Shown piece by piece: positions 17,997 to 25,754 of a stretch of DNA of 64,000 nt (its first letter is position 1; every line of letters begins with the position of its first letter). This stretch comes from Melioribacteraceae bacterium 4301-Me (GTDB lineage Bacteria > Bacteroidota > Ignavibacteria > Ignavibacteriales > Melioribacteraceae). The translations under genes were made by a program, and so were the position numbers. The stretch lies in contig JBGORM010000004.1 in NCBI GenBank assembly GCA_041538185.1, forward strand, positions 1 to 64,000, in the 5' to 3' direction. The notes under the pieces were generated by a model that saw only the letters and a program-made list of their open reading frames with translations, did no database searches and was not told where the DNA came from.

Positions 17997-18338
17997 TTAA
18001 TCTCTAAAATAGTTTTGTATTAAATTGTTGTATTGAGTGTACATCGATTTGTAAAGCCATTTTTTTAAGAACCAACTTTTATCTATCTGTTTTTTAAGAA
18101 ACTTAACATTTTCTTGTAATTGAAGTACAAGTCTAGTTTTTTCGTCTTTGGTTAGTTTTATTGGTTCGTCAGTTTTTTTGTTTAGTTTGGCTAATATTGA
18201 ATTAAATGAATTTACTTCAGCGAAGTATTTGCTATCATTCGATAGCTGTTTAATTATTTGGTTACAAAATGTGGATAATATTTTTTTGTCGTTTTTGTCG
18301 AATTCATAAGTGTAATTCTTAAATAAATTCTTTGCCAT
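17997..18338 (-). CDS. Small helical protein of unknown function
   Basis: 113-residue protein, Lys-rich and predicted all-helical, without signal peptide or membrane segment. I do not recognise a family. It sits tightly between add (4 bases upstream) and hutU (1 base downstream), so it must be translated with them; coding is supported by the spacing and by codon use like its neighbours. No catalytic motif can be seen. It may be a small regulatory or partner protein of this catabolic group, but this is only context. Confidence 0.6.
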   Translation of the reverse strand: MAKNLFKNYTYEFDKNDKKILSTFCNQIIKQLSNDSKYFAEVNSFNSILAKLNKKTDEPIKLTKDEKTRLVLQLQENVKFLKKQIDKSWFLKKWLYKSMYTQYNNLIQNYFRD

Positions 18339-18342
18339 AGGT

Positions 18343-19434
18343 TTAATATGTTTTTAGTGATAATAATTTATCTCTCATTTTTTGGTAGCCAGGTTTAATT
18401 ACATTATAAATATAATGAAGCCTTTCTTTATATGGTATGAAAGAAGATTTCATTGCATTTATATTAAGTTTTTCTACATCGTCAAGATTCAATCCGAACA
18501 GTTCTGTTGCTGTCAAATATTCTTTTGTTAAAGTAGTATTGCTCATTAATCTATCATCAGTGTTCAAAAAGACTCTAAATTTTTCTTTATAAAAATGAAT
18601 AAAAGGATGGTTTTCAATTTTGTCAACGGCACCGGTATGAACATTACTAAGCAAGCAAATTTCAAGTGGTAATCTTGTATTTAAAATGTATTGAGCTAAG
18701 TCGCCCAAACCAACAACATTCATATCTTTATCAAAAACGATATCTTCTGTAAGACGAGTAGCATGACCGATTCTATGAGCGCCACAGTATTGTATAGCTT
18801 GCCAAATTGATTCTTTACCGAAAGCTTCTCCAGCATGAATTGTAATATTGAAATTTTCTCTTTTTATATATTGAAAAGCCTCAATATGTTTTTTAGGCGG
18901 AAACCCCCCCTCTTCGCCAGCTAAGTCAAAACCTACAACTCCTTGATTTCTGTAATTAACAGCTAATTCAGCTATTTCAAGGGAACGATTCATATTTCTC
19001 ATACCGCAAAGAATTATTCCGTATCCTACGCCGAAGTCTCTTTTTCCTTTTTCAAGCCCTTCAATAACGGCTGATAAAATGTCATCATAATAAAGTCCCT
19101 TTTGAGTATGAAAGATTGGAGCGAACCGAGTTTCAACGTAACTTACGCCGTCATTTTTCATATCTTCCATCATCTCATAAGCTACTCTTTCCAATGCTTC
19201 TTTGGTCTGCATTACAGCAATTGTATGTTCAAATCCTTGTAAATATTCGACCAAATTACCTTTATTAGCTCCTTGATGAAACCAAGCTCCAAGTTCACCA
19301 GCGTCTGTAGTAGGTAATTTTTTATATTTTATATCTTTAGCTAAATCGATAACAGTTTGCGGTCTTAGTCCACCATCTAAATGGTCGTGAAGCAGTACTT
19401 TAGGTACTTCGCGGATGATTTCTTCTGTCTTCAA
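18343..19434 (-). CDS. add: Adenosine deaminase
   Basis: 363-residue enzyme of the metal-dependent adenosine deaminase superfamily. Zinc ligands are visible: LHDHLDGG (His16 and His18), the later TIHAGEAFG with the catalytic Glu, and FLNTDDRLMS with the metal Asp. The residue after the Asp pair is Arg instead of the usual Pro. It deaminates adenosine or deoxyadenosine to inosine in purine salvage; related enzymes act on other purines or on 6-aminodeoxyfutalosine, so the substrate is not fully settled. First gene of the minus-strand group, with a candidate promoter just upstream. Confidence 0.88.
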   Translation of the reverse strand: MKTEEIIREVPKVLLHDHLDGGLRPQTVIDLAKDIKYKKLPTTDAGELGAWFHQGANKGNLVEYLQGFEHTIAVMQTKEALERVAYEMMEDMKNDGVSYVETRFAPIFHTQKGLYYDDILSAVIEGLEKGKRDFGVGYGIILCGMRNMNRSLEIAELAVNYRNQGVVGFDLAGEEGGFPPKKHIEAFQYIKRENFNITIHAGEAFGKESIWQAIQYCGAHRIGHATRLTEDIVFDKDMNVVGLGDLAQYILNTRLPLEICLLSNVHTGAVDKIENHPFIHFYKEKFRVFLNTDDRLMSNTTLTKEYLTATELFGLNLDDVEKLNINAMKSSFIPYKERLHYIYNVIKPGYQKMRDKLLSLKTY

Positions 19435-19455
19435 AGGTACCTCTTTTTGTAATCA

Positions 19456-19484
19456 AAAATATTCTTTTTGATTTCTAAAATCAA
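19456..19484 (-). promoter_or_regulatory. Candidate sigma70-type promoter for add
   Basis: On the minus strand TTGATT (19484-19479) and TATTTT (19461-19456) are separated by exactly 17 bases, placing transcription start about 15 bases before the add ATG. The boxes are near-consensus; the AT-rich setting raises the chance of coincidence. Confidence 0.4.
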
Positions 19485-19588
19485 TTTACATCCAAGCAGC
19501 GAATACCAACTTGCATGACTGATAAAATCTTTACCAGGATGATTAATTAGAGCATTGAAATCTGTAGGTGAATAGAATGAAATAAATC

Positions 19589-19618
19589 TTGACTAAGCAA
19601 CAAATAAATGGTTATTTT
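19589..19618 (+). promoter_or_regulatory. Candidate sigma70-type promoter for the TPR gene
   Basis: TTGACT at 19589-19594 and TATTTT at 19613-19618 with an 18-base spacer, about 47 bases before the TPR start codon. It is divergent from the add promoter in the same 230-base gap. Confidence 0.4.
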
Positions 19619-19664
19619 TCTTTAACAAAAAACAAGAAATATTTTATAAATAATAGGAGAATCA

Positions 19665-20825
19665 ATGAAACGTATTTTAGTAGCGGTGAGTTTGTTTTCA
19701 ATGGTATTAGGATTTACCGCATTTGAGTGCTCTTCACCTGATATAACAGGGGCAAAACTTTACATTTCTCAGAAAAATTACGAAAAAGCAAAAGAAGCTT
19801 TGTTAAGGGAAATAAGCAAAAACCCTAAAAGCGATGAAGGCTATTATTTATTAGGATATGTTTATGGCGAGGAAGGGGACTTCACAAAAATGTTGAACGC
19901 CTTTGATAGCAGTCTTGCAATAAGTAAAAAGCATGAGAAAGATATTCAGGACCAAAAAAGATATTATTGGGCAATAAGTTTTAATAGGGGTGTAGGCTAT
20001 TTTAACAAGGCGACTAAAACTACTGCACAGGACAGTGTAAAGTTAAATTACAACAAAGCAGCAGAGGCATTTAATAATGCAATAATGTTAGAGCCTGATT
20101 CGAGTGCGGCTTATAAAAATTTAGCTTATGTTTATTTGAATTTAGGGGATTATGATTCCGCTATATCTCCATTAGAAAAATTAATAAAACTTGAAAAATC
20201 TGCCGATGGTTATTCATTATTAGGTGAAATTTATAATGAGAAAGGCTCTAATTTGATGAACACATTCAGAACCTCCAAGAATGCAGAAGATAGCATAAAA
20301 GCAGTTGAATATTATAACAAAGCTATAACTGTACTTGAGGAGGGTAGAAAATTTTTCCCTGAAAACGCTGATATACTTAGAGATGTATCCAATGCTTATG
20401 TGGGGGCTAATAGACTTGAAGATGCTATGAAATCATTTAAGGCTGGGGTAGAAAAGGAGCCAGAAAATAAATTTTATAGATACAACTACGGTGTCCTTTT
20501 GCTTAATGCAAAAGATTTTGCTGGAGCAGAAAAACAATTTAAGAAAGCTGTTGAGATAGATTCAAATTATACCAATGCTATTTATAACTTAGCAGTTACT
20601 TATGCAAGGTGGGGAGCGGATATAAGAGAGCAAGCAGAGGCAAAGGACCAACAGGATGAATCTTATAAAGAGAAATTTAAACAGGCTTTGCCCTGGATGG
20701 AAAAATACCTTAAAATAAATCCTAAAGAACCGGCAGTATGGGAATTACTAGGTAAGATTTATGCTAATTTAGGAATGACCGAAAAATCAAAAGAAGCTTT
20801 TGATAATGCCGATAAATACAGATAG
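19665..20825 (+). CDS. Exported tetratricopeptide-repeat protein
   Basis: 386-residue protein with an N-terminal signal sequence ending near FTAFECSSPD, which reads as a lipobox (F-E-C), so it is probably a lipoprotein. The rest consists of about seven to eight TPR units, e.g. PKSDEGYYLLGYVYGEEGD, SSAAYKNLAYVYLNLGDYDS, NKFYRYNYGVLLLNAKDF. Such proteins scaffold protein complexes in the periplasm. A terminator follows the stop. Its partners are unknown. Confidence 0.78.
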   Translation: MKRILVAVSLFSMVLGFTAFECSSPDITGAKLYISQKNYEKAKEALLREISKNPKSDEGYYLLGYVYGEEGDFTKMLNAFDSSLAISKKHEKDIQDQKRYYWAISFNRGVGYFNKATKTTAQDSVKLNYNKAAEAFNNAIMLEPDSSAAYKNLAYVYLNLGDYDSAISPLEKLIKLEKSADGYSLLGEIYNEKGSNLMNTFRTSKNAEDSIKAVEYYNKAITVLEEGRKFFPENADILRDVSNAYVGANRLEDAMKSFKAGVEKEPENKFYRYNYGVLLLNAKDFAGAEKQFKKAVEIDSNYTNAIYNLAVTYARWGADIREQAEAKDQQDESYKEKFKQALPWMEKYLKINPKEPAVWELLGKIYANLGMTEKSKEAFDNADKYR

Positions 20826-20846
20826 GATATAATAATTAATTTTTGT

Positions 20847-20882
20847 AACCCACAGCCCTTTTGTAAGGGATGTGGGTTTTTT
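20847..20882 (+). terminator. Rho-independent terminator after the TPR gene
   Basis: A 14-base stem (AACCCACAGCCCTT pairing with AAGGGATGTGGGTT, one mismatch), a 4-base loop TTGT and a run of six T. The next gene on the same strand begins only 20 bases beyond it. Confidence 0.9.
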
Positions 20883-20901
20883 ATGAAATAAGGAGATTCT
20901 T

Positions 20902-21231
20902 ATGTCAAACGTAAAAGAACCACAACCTCAGCAGATTAATATCGAACTTGGTGAAAAAGAAGCAGAAGGAATTTATTCTAATTTGGCAATTATTACTCAT
21001 TCCCCCGCAGAATTTATAATTGATTTTACACGGGTTGTGCCTGGAGTACCAAAAGCACGTGTACTATCAAGAATAATTACTACTCCTCAGCATGCAAAGA
21101 TGCTTATGCGAGCTTTAAAAGACAATATAGATAAATTCGAAGCTCGTTTCGGGGAAATTAAAATCGAAGGTCAACCAACTCCTCAGTTTGGTTTTGTTAA
21201 TAATCCACCTAAAGAAGAAAAAATAAATTAG
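20902..21231 (+). CDS. DUF3467-family protein
   Basis: 109-residue cytosolic protein matching the DUF3467 family pattern: IELGEKEAEGIYSNLAIITH, SPAEFIIDFTRVVPGVPKA and ITTPQHAKMLMRALKDNI. The function of the family is unknown. A ribosome site AAGGAGA precedes the ATG. It begins 20 bases after the preceding terminator and no promoter fits in between, so it may be expressed by read-through. Confidence 0.8.
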   Translation: MSNVKEPQPQQINIELGEKEAEGIYSNLAIITHSPAEFIIDFTRVVPGVPKARVLSRIITTPQHAKMLMRALKDNIDKFEARFGEIKIEGQPTPQFGFVNNPPKEEKIN

Positions 21232-21446
21232 CAGCTTTTCTGCATGAGTTAATGCTATGATACGGGTTGCTAACTTAACTTTATAAAAATTACACACCAA
21301 ACCTCCTCCTTGTAATAAATACTTTAGAAAGGCTGAATTATTAAATTGTAAAAAGAGCCACAGCAATAAAAATTTTATTGAGATAAAATTAATATTTGAT
21401 TAGTTTATTTAATACAGTTCAAGATAATTTTTAGATTAATTGAGAA

Positions 21447-21465
21447 AATAAACATTATGTTTATT
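21447..21465. promoter_or_regulatory. 19-base perfect palindrome before the envelope signalling locus
   Basis: AATAAACATTATGTTTATT is a perfect inverted repeat (arms of 7 plus a symmetric centre) ending 30 bases before the start codon at 21495. The position and symmetry fit a dimeric repressor or activator site, but no matching regulator gene is nearby and AT-rich sequence gives palindromes by chance. Confidence 0.35.
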
Positions 21466-21494
21466 ACCGAAAAATTTTTATTAAAGTGGTGTAA

Positions 21495-22547
21495 ATGAGT
21501 AAAAAAAACATTACTGTAATTTTTCTCTCTTTGTTTATATTTAATAATATCTTTTCGCAGCAGCCAAGTATAAAGCTAAGTGTTTTTGCTGACTTATGTA
21601 GTATTGACTTTACTGCATTAGCTGCAACTAACAGTTTAAGCGGTCAACCTAGAGTGTTATTTGTGCAAATTTCGCCTAATAACTTGCTCGTTACATTGAA
21701 AGGGAAAATTGAATGGCAAAGAGATAAGAACTTTAGTTATGAGCCATTATTTAATTTTACTACTGAAGAGTTTCGTTCGCGTGATTTTTATAATGATGAA
21801 CTGGGGATAACAATTAAAATAGCTAATTCTTCAGCGAACAGTGCTCTTGCAAATGAGAATATAAAACGGGGAAAACCTTCTGGCAATTACAGGCTGACAT
21901 TTTCACTTTTTGACAGCAACGGAAATTATCTTTCGGAAGCAAGTACTATCTTGTCTTTTGCTAATCCATCACAAACAATTTCAATAATTTCACCACAGTC
22001 GGAAAGCCAACATAATGTTGGGTCTATCATTGCTATGTGGAATGAAGTTCCTTGCGCAGCATACTATACAATAAAAGCAAACGTAAGAACAAGTAAAAGT
22101 CAAACTTTAGAAGAAGCGCTAAACTCAGGCAATCCTTTAATAAATGATAAAAATGTAGGAAATGTAACTAGCGTAAATTTAATTGAGTACAAAGACAGAG
22201 AATTTTTACCTGGTCAAGAAGTAGTTTTACAAGTTAGTGCTTTTGTCCCAGGTGTCGGCGGTGGCACAAGGTATTACAGTAATATTGTTAATTTTTATTT
22301 GACAGAGGGTTCGGCTGTAACAAAAAATTTTGTGGATGAACAATTGGTTAGAATCGCCAATTTTTTGAGTAAATATTTATCTAACGACGTAATTGAAAAA
22401 CTGAAAAAAGGCGAGATAACTAAGAATGAGTTAAAAATTACTACTGATGATGGCAGAGTATTAAGTTTTGTTGACTTAATGGATATTATCTCTAATCTCG
22501 AGAATGACCCACATTCAGTAATCGAAGTTAAATTTATTTCTAAGTAG
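21495..22547 (+). CDS. Secreted protein of unknown function, first gene of the FecR/CHASE2 locus
   Basis: 350-residue protein with a signal peptide (MSKKNITVIFLSLFIFNNIF, cut near SQ/QPS). The mature part looks beta-rich in two halves: an N-terminal half (about 22-165) and a second domain opening SIISPQSESQHNVGSIIA with a fibronectin/Ig-like feel, then a short charged helical tail. I do not recognise a named family. It lies 7 bases before the FecR-domain gene and is therefore likely part of that locus, acting in the periplasm or at the cell surface. Confidence 0.6.
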   Translation: MSKKNITVIFLSLFIFNNIFSQQPSIKLSVFADLCSIDFTALAATNSLSGQPRVLFVQISPNNLLVTLKGKIEWQRDKNFSYEPLFNFTTEEFRSRDFYNDELGITIKIANSSANSALANENIKRGKPSGNYRLTFSLFDSNGNYLSEASTILSFANPSQTISIISPQSESQHNVGSIIAMWNEVPCAAYYTIKANVRTSKSQTLEEALNSGNPLINDKNVGNVTSVNLIEYKDREFLPGQEVVLQVSAFVPGVGGGTRYYSNIVNFYLTEGSAVTKNFVDEQLVRIANFLSKYLSNDVIEKLKKGEITKNELKITTDDGRVLSFVDLMDIISNLENDPHSVIEVKFISK

Positions 22548-22554
22548 AGGGAAA

Positions 22555-23274
22555 ATGCTTAGGCGGTCTAAATCATTAGTAATTTGCGGTCTTGCAGCAA
22601 TATTTATGTTGTTCTTGGGCAGTTATAATAACACAATATTGAATATTAATGATAATGAAAATTCACCTGTAGCATTAGTAAAAAAAATTGTAAAAGATGT
22701 TACCTATAGAACTGCAGTTAATAAAGAAGATTGGGAATTAGCTAAGATTGGCCAGCCGTTATTCGATGGTGGAGAAGTTAAGACAGGAGTTAAATCCTTA
22801 GCATTAATTCTTTTTACAGATGGGTCTGGCTTGCTTAGAGTTCGTGAAAGTTCAATTCTTCATATTTATGGAAAGACTGAGGATAAATTACTTAGAAAAA
22901 ATACTTTTCTAGAGAAGGGGTTAATTGGTTTCGATGTTACCAAGCAGAAAGATGACGAATTTAAATTTACAACTCCAACTATTGTTGCTTCTATAAGAGG
23001 AACAGCAGGATTTATTTCATACGATAATGAAGATAGTACTACAATAATTTATTTAGATCACGGTATGGTGAACTTTCAACATATTCTTTCGGGTAAGAGC
23101 GGCACTATTTCTTCAGGCGTTTCAGCTAAAATCTTTTCAGATGGGAATATAACTTACGATAGCACTTCTACTCAATTAAAAAATACTTATAAATTCACAG
23201 AATCAATTAATTCTAAAAAAGTGATTATTAAAAGCAAGTATGGCACTTTTGAAATAAATTATTATTCAAATTAA
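22555..23274 (+). CDS. FecR-domain periplasmic protein
   Basis: 239-residue protein with one N-terminal membrane anchor (about residues 8-27) and a FecR-type domain. Characteristic segments are IGQPLFDGGEVKTGVKSLAL (FecR: Gd.i.T...s.a.l), DGSGLLRVRESSILHIYG, and TPTIVASIRGTAGFISYD, the conserved 'RGT' strand. In FecR this domain transmits an outer-membrane signal. No sigma-factor gene is beside it. Between a secreted protein and an outer-membrane barrel, with a CHASE2 cyclase downstream, it is likely a periplasmic relay component (inference). Confidence 0.8.
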   Translation: MLRRSKSLVICGLAAIFMLFLGSYNNTILNINDNENSPVALVKKIVKDVTYRTAVNKEDWELAKIGQPLFDGGEVKTGVKSLALILFTDGSGLLRVRESSILHIYGKTEDKLLRKNTFLEKGLIGFDVTKQKDDEFKFTTPTIVASIRGTAGFISYDNEDSTTIIYLDHGMVNFQHILSGKSGTISSGVSAKIFSDGNITYDSTSTQLKNTYKFTESINSKKVIIKSKYGTFEINYYSN

Positions 23275-23323
23275 GGCATGTGAGATAATCGTTGTTTTCT
23301 TAGAAAAGGAAACGTAATTAAAG

Positions 23324-25726
23324 ATGATTAGAAAAAATAAACTAAGCCAGATTGTTAGAATTGCCTTTTTAATGTTATTCTGTAGAAGTTTAGTTTTTGC
23401 TCAAATTGATGAAATAATTACGTCAGTAACTATTGGAAATGCAATAGAAAAACAGCCGTTAAGTGTGACTATCCAGCTTAGGGATAATCCTAATATTAGT
23501 AGTGTATTTATTGCCTACAAGCCTTTTGGTCAAAATGAATTTATAAAGAAAGAGATGTTAATTACAGCAAATAATGCATCAATATTAATATCCGCTGATA
23601 ATATTAAACCACCTTTCATAGAGTATTATTTTATAGTTGAATTTAAAGATGGCTCAACTAAAACTTATCCGAGCGGAATAAATCAAGGAGAATCACCATT
23701 CCAAGTTAACGTAAAAACTATTTCTGTGAAGGACAGCGGTGTAATTATACTAACTCCTAACAATGAAGATGAAATTGTAGTAGATGATTTTATTTTATCT
23801 ATTTCTTTTATAAAAGCTGCTGATGACGTAGATATTAATGCAACAAAAATTTTTTTGAATAATGTGGATTTCTCATCAAAAGCTGTGAAATATGGCGATT
23901 TATTATTGTTTAATGCAAATGACTTGCTAAGTGCAATTAATTTTGGTAATAACATTATTAGAATTGAAATATATAACAAAGAGGGTAAGTTATATGACGA
24001 GTTAACAAGAAATTTTAAAATTGTTTCTAAAGAGCAGATACAAAGCGCTGCTAACAATTTGAGCTATAGTGGCACTCTTAGGATTGAAGGAAGGAACGAA
24101 GTATTTAATGATATATCAAAAGGCTACGAAAATTTTTCTGCCGACTTATATGGTTATTATGGTAATTGGAGCATTAATGGTAATGTCTATATTACAAATG
24201 AGGAGAAAAAATTTTTGCAGCCGCTAAACAGATTTTACTTTGGGATTCGCGCAAATGATTTCTTAAAAATTCAGCTTGGCGATGTTTACCCAAAATTCCC
24301 AACACTAATTCTTGATGGTAAAAGAATAAGAGGATTTAGCGGTGAGCTTAATTTAGGCTTCTTTAATATTCAAACTACCTTTGGAGAAATAACAAGAGCA
24401 ATTGAAGGTAGTATACTTCAAAAATATACTTCGATTAATGTACCATTAGAATCAAATATAATTGCAATTAACGAAAGTAAATATGGCGCTTCATTTGCTA
24501 AAGTTAATTTAGGGACTTACAGCAGAAGTCTTTTTGCAATTCGACCTTCATTTGATTTTGGTGAAAATTTTCAATGGGGTTTTTCATATTTACACAGTAA
24601 AGATGACCCAACTTCGATTGAATTTGGTGCTAGACCCAAGGAAAATGCTGTGTTTGGGTCAGATTTAAATTTATTTTTAGACAACCAGAACTTTATTATC
24701 TCAGCGCAGGCAGCATTAAGTATAATTAACAATGATATTTCTACAGGAACTTTAAGTGATGCTCAAATTGATTCTGTTTTTGGTGCCAATAGTTTTTTCG
24801 ATATCAACCCTAATTTGATTAAAGATATCAAAAATATTTTAGGACGTTTTATTACAGTTAATCAATATATTGGTCCATTAAATCCAGCAGAACTTTCCTC
24901 ATTAGGTGCCGAGGTTTCAACAACTCTTAATTATTTTGCTAATACTCTAAAATGGAGTTACATATATCGCGGTAACGATTACGTTTCGTTTGGGCAAAAT
25001 TTTCTTCGTACTGACGTAAAGGGCATTAATTTGTTTGATAGAGTACGATTGTTTGATAATCAACTTTTTGTATCAATAGGGTACGAGAATTTAAGTGACA
25101 ATTTACAAAAGACTAAAGTGGCCACGACCAATTATATTACTTATAGCAGTTCTATTTCTTATTTCCCTCACTATGATTTGCCGAATATATCAGTTAGCTT
25201 TTTTAGATATAAAAATAATAATGGGTTGAATATAAATGATACTGTATACGGTAAATATGCAGTTGATGATATAACGAATCGTTTTTCTCTTTCAGCAGGG
25301 TTTAACTTTAAATGGAAAGTTAGGCATAACGCTTCATTTAGTTTATCTACTTCAAATAGAGAAGATAACAGCATCACAAATGCCGATGCTAAATACACAT
25401 CCGCAGGATTTACAATTAATAGCTCTTGGCTAACTGAATTTAGTTCTACAATTAATGTTTTTTATTATACAAGTAAAGTTGCCCATAACAATTTTAACTA
25501 TGTCACTCTGTCTTTAGGAGGTAAATACCGAATAATAAATAACAAACTTGAGCTTATTGCAACTTTAAGTCCAAGTTTTGGTGATTTTAAAAGACAAGCT
25601 TTAGATTTTTCTGCGACATACAATGTTATTCCCAATGTTGATTTTATTTTTCAGATGAGGTATTATAAAGTTGCAGGTCAATCGGCAAATACTATAGTAG
25701 GACTTACTTCACGGTTGACCATATAA
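23324..25726 (+). CDS. Large outer-membrane beta-barrel protein with Ig-like N-terminal domains
   Basis: 800-residue protein with a signal peptide (hydrophobic stretch ending FCRSLVFAQ). Residues about 28-235 form two Ig-like beta domains; from about 240 onward, alternating amphipathic strands with aromatic girdle residues continue to the C-terminus, which ends TIVGLTSRLTI, as expected for a barrel. No TonB box or plug domain is visible, so it is not an obvious TonB-dependent transporter. Between the FecR protein and a cyclase, it may be the surface sensor or channel of the system. The family name is unknown to me. Confidence 0.65.
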   Translation: MIRKNKLSQIVRIAFLMLFCRSLVFAQIDEIITSVTIGNAIEKQPLSVTIQLRDNPNISSVFIAYKPFGQNEFIKKEMLITANNASILISADNIKPPFIEYYFIVEFKDGSTKTYPSGINQGESPFQVNVKTISVKDSGVIILTPNNEDEIVVDDFILSISFIKAADDVDINATKIFLNNVDFSSKAVKYGDLLLFNANDLLSAINFGNNIIRIEIYNKEGKLYDELTRNFKIVSKEQIQSAANNLSYSGTLRIEGRNEVFNDISKGYENFSADLYGYYGNWSINGNVYITNEEKKFLQPLNRFYFGIRANDFLKIQLGDVYPKFPTLILDGKRIRGFSGELNLGFFNIQTTFGEITRAIEGSILQKYTSINVPLESNIIAINESKYGASFAKVNLGTYSRSLFAIRPSFDFGENFQWGFSYLHSKDDPTSIEFGARPKENAVFGSDLNLFLDNQNFIISAQAALSIINNDISTGTLSDAQIDSVFGANSFFDINPNLIKDIKNILGRFITVNQYIGPLNPAELSSLGAEVSTTLNYFANTLKWSYIYRGNDYVSFGQNFLRTDVKGINLFDRVRLFDNQLFVSIGYENLSDNLQKTKVATTNYITYSSSISYFPHYDLPNISVSFFRYKNNNGLNINDTVYGKYAVDDITNRFSLSAGFNFKWKVRHNASFSLSTSNREDNSITNADAKYTSAGFTINSSWLTEFSSTINVFYYTSKVAHNNFNYVTLSLGGKYRIINNKLELIATLSPSFGDFKRQALDFSATYNVIPNVDFIFQMRYYKVAGQSANTIVGLTSRLTI

Positions 25727-25754
25727 GCATTGAAAATATTATTGATTAGGTTCA

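Noticed and set aside
23683..24057. 124-residue minus-strand reading frame inside the barrel gene
   Set aside because: Antisense shadow of a clear coding frame, Ser/Leu-rich in the way typical of such shadows.
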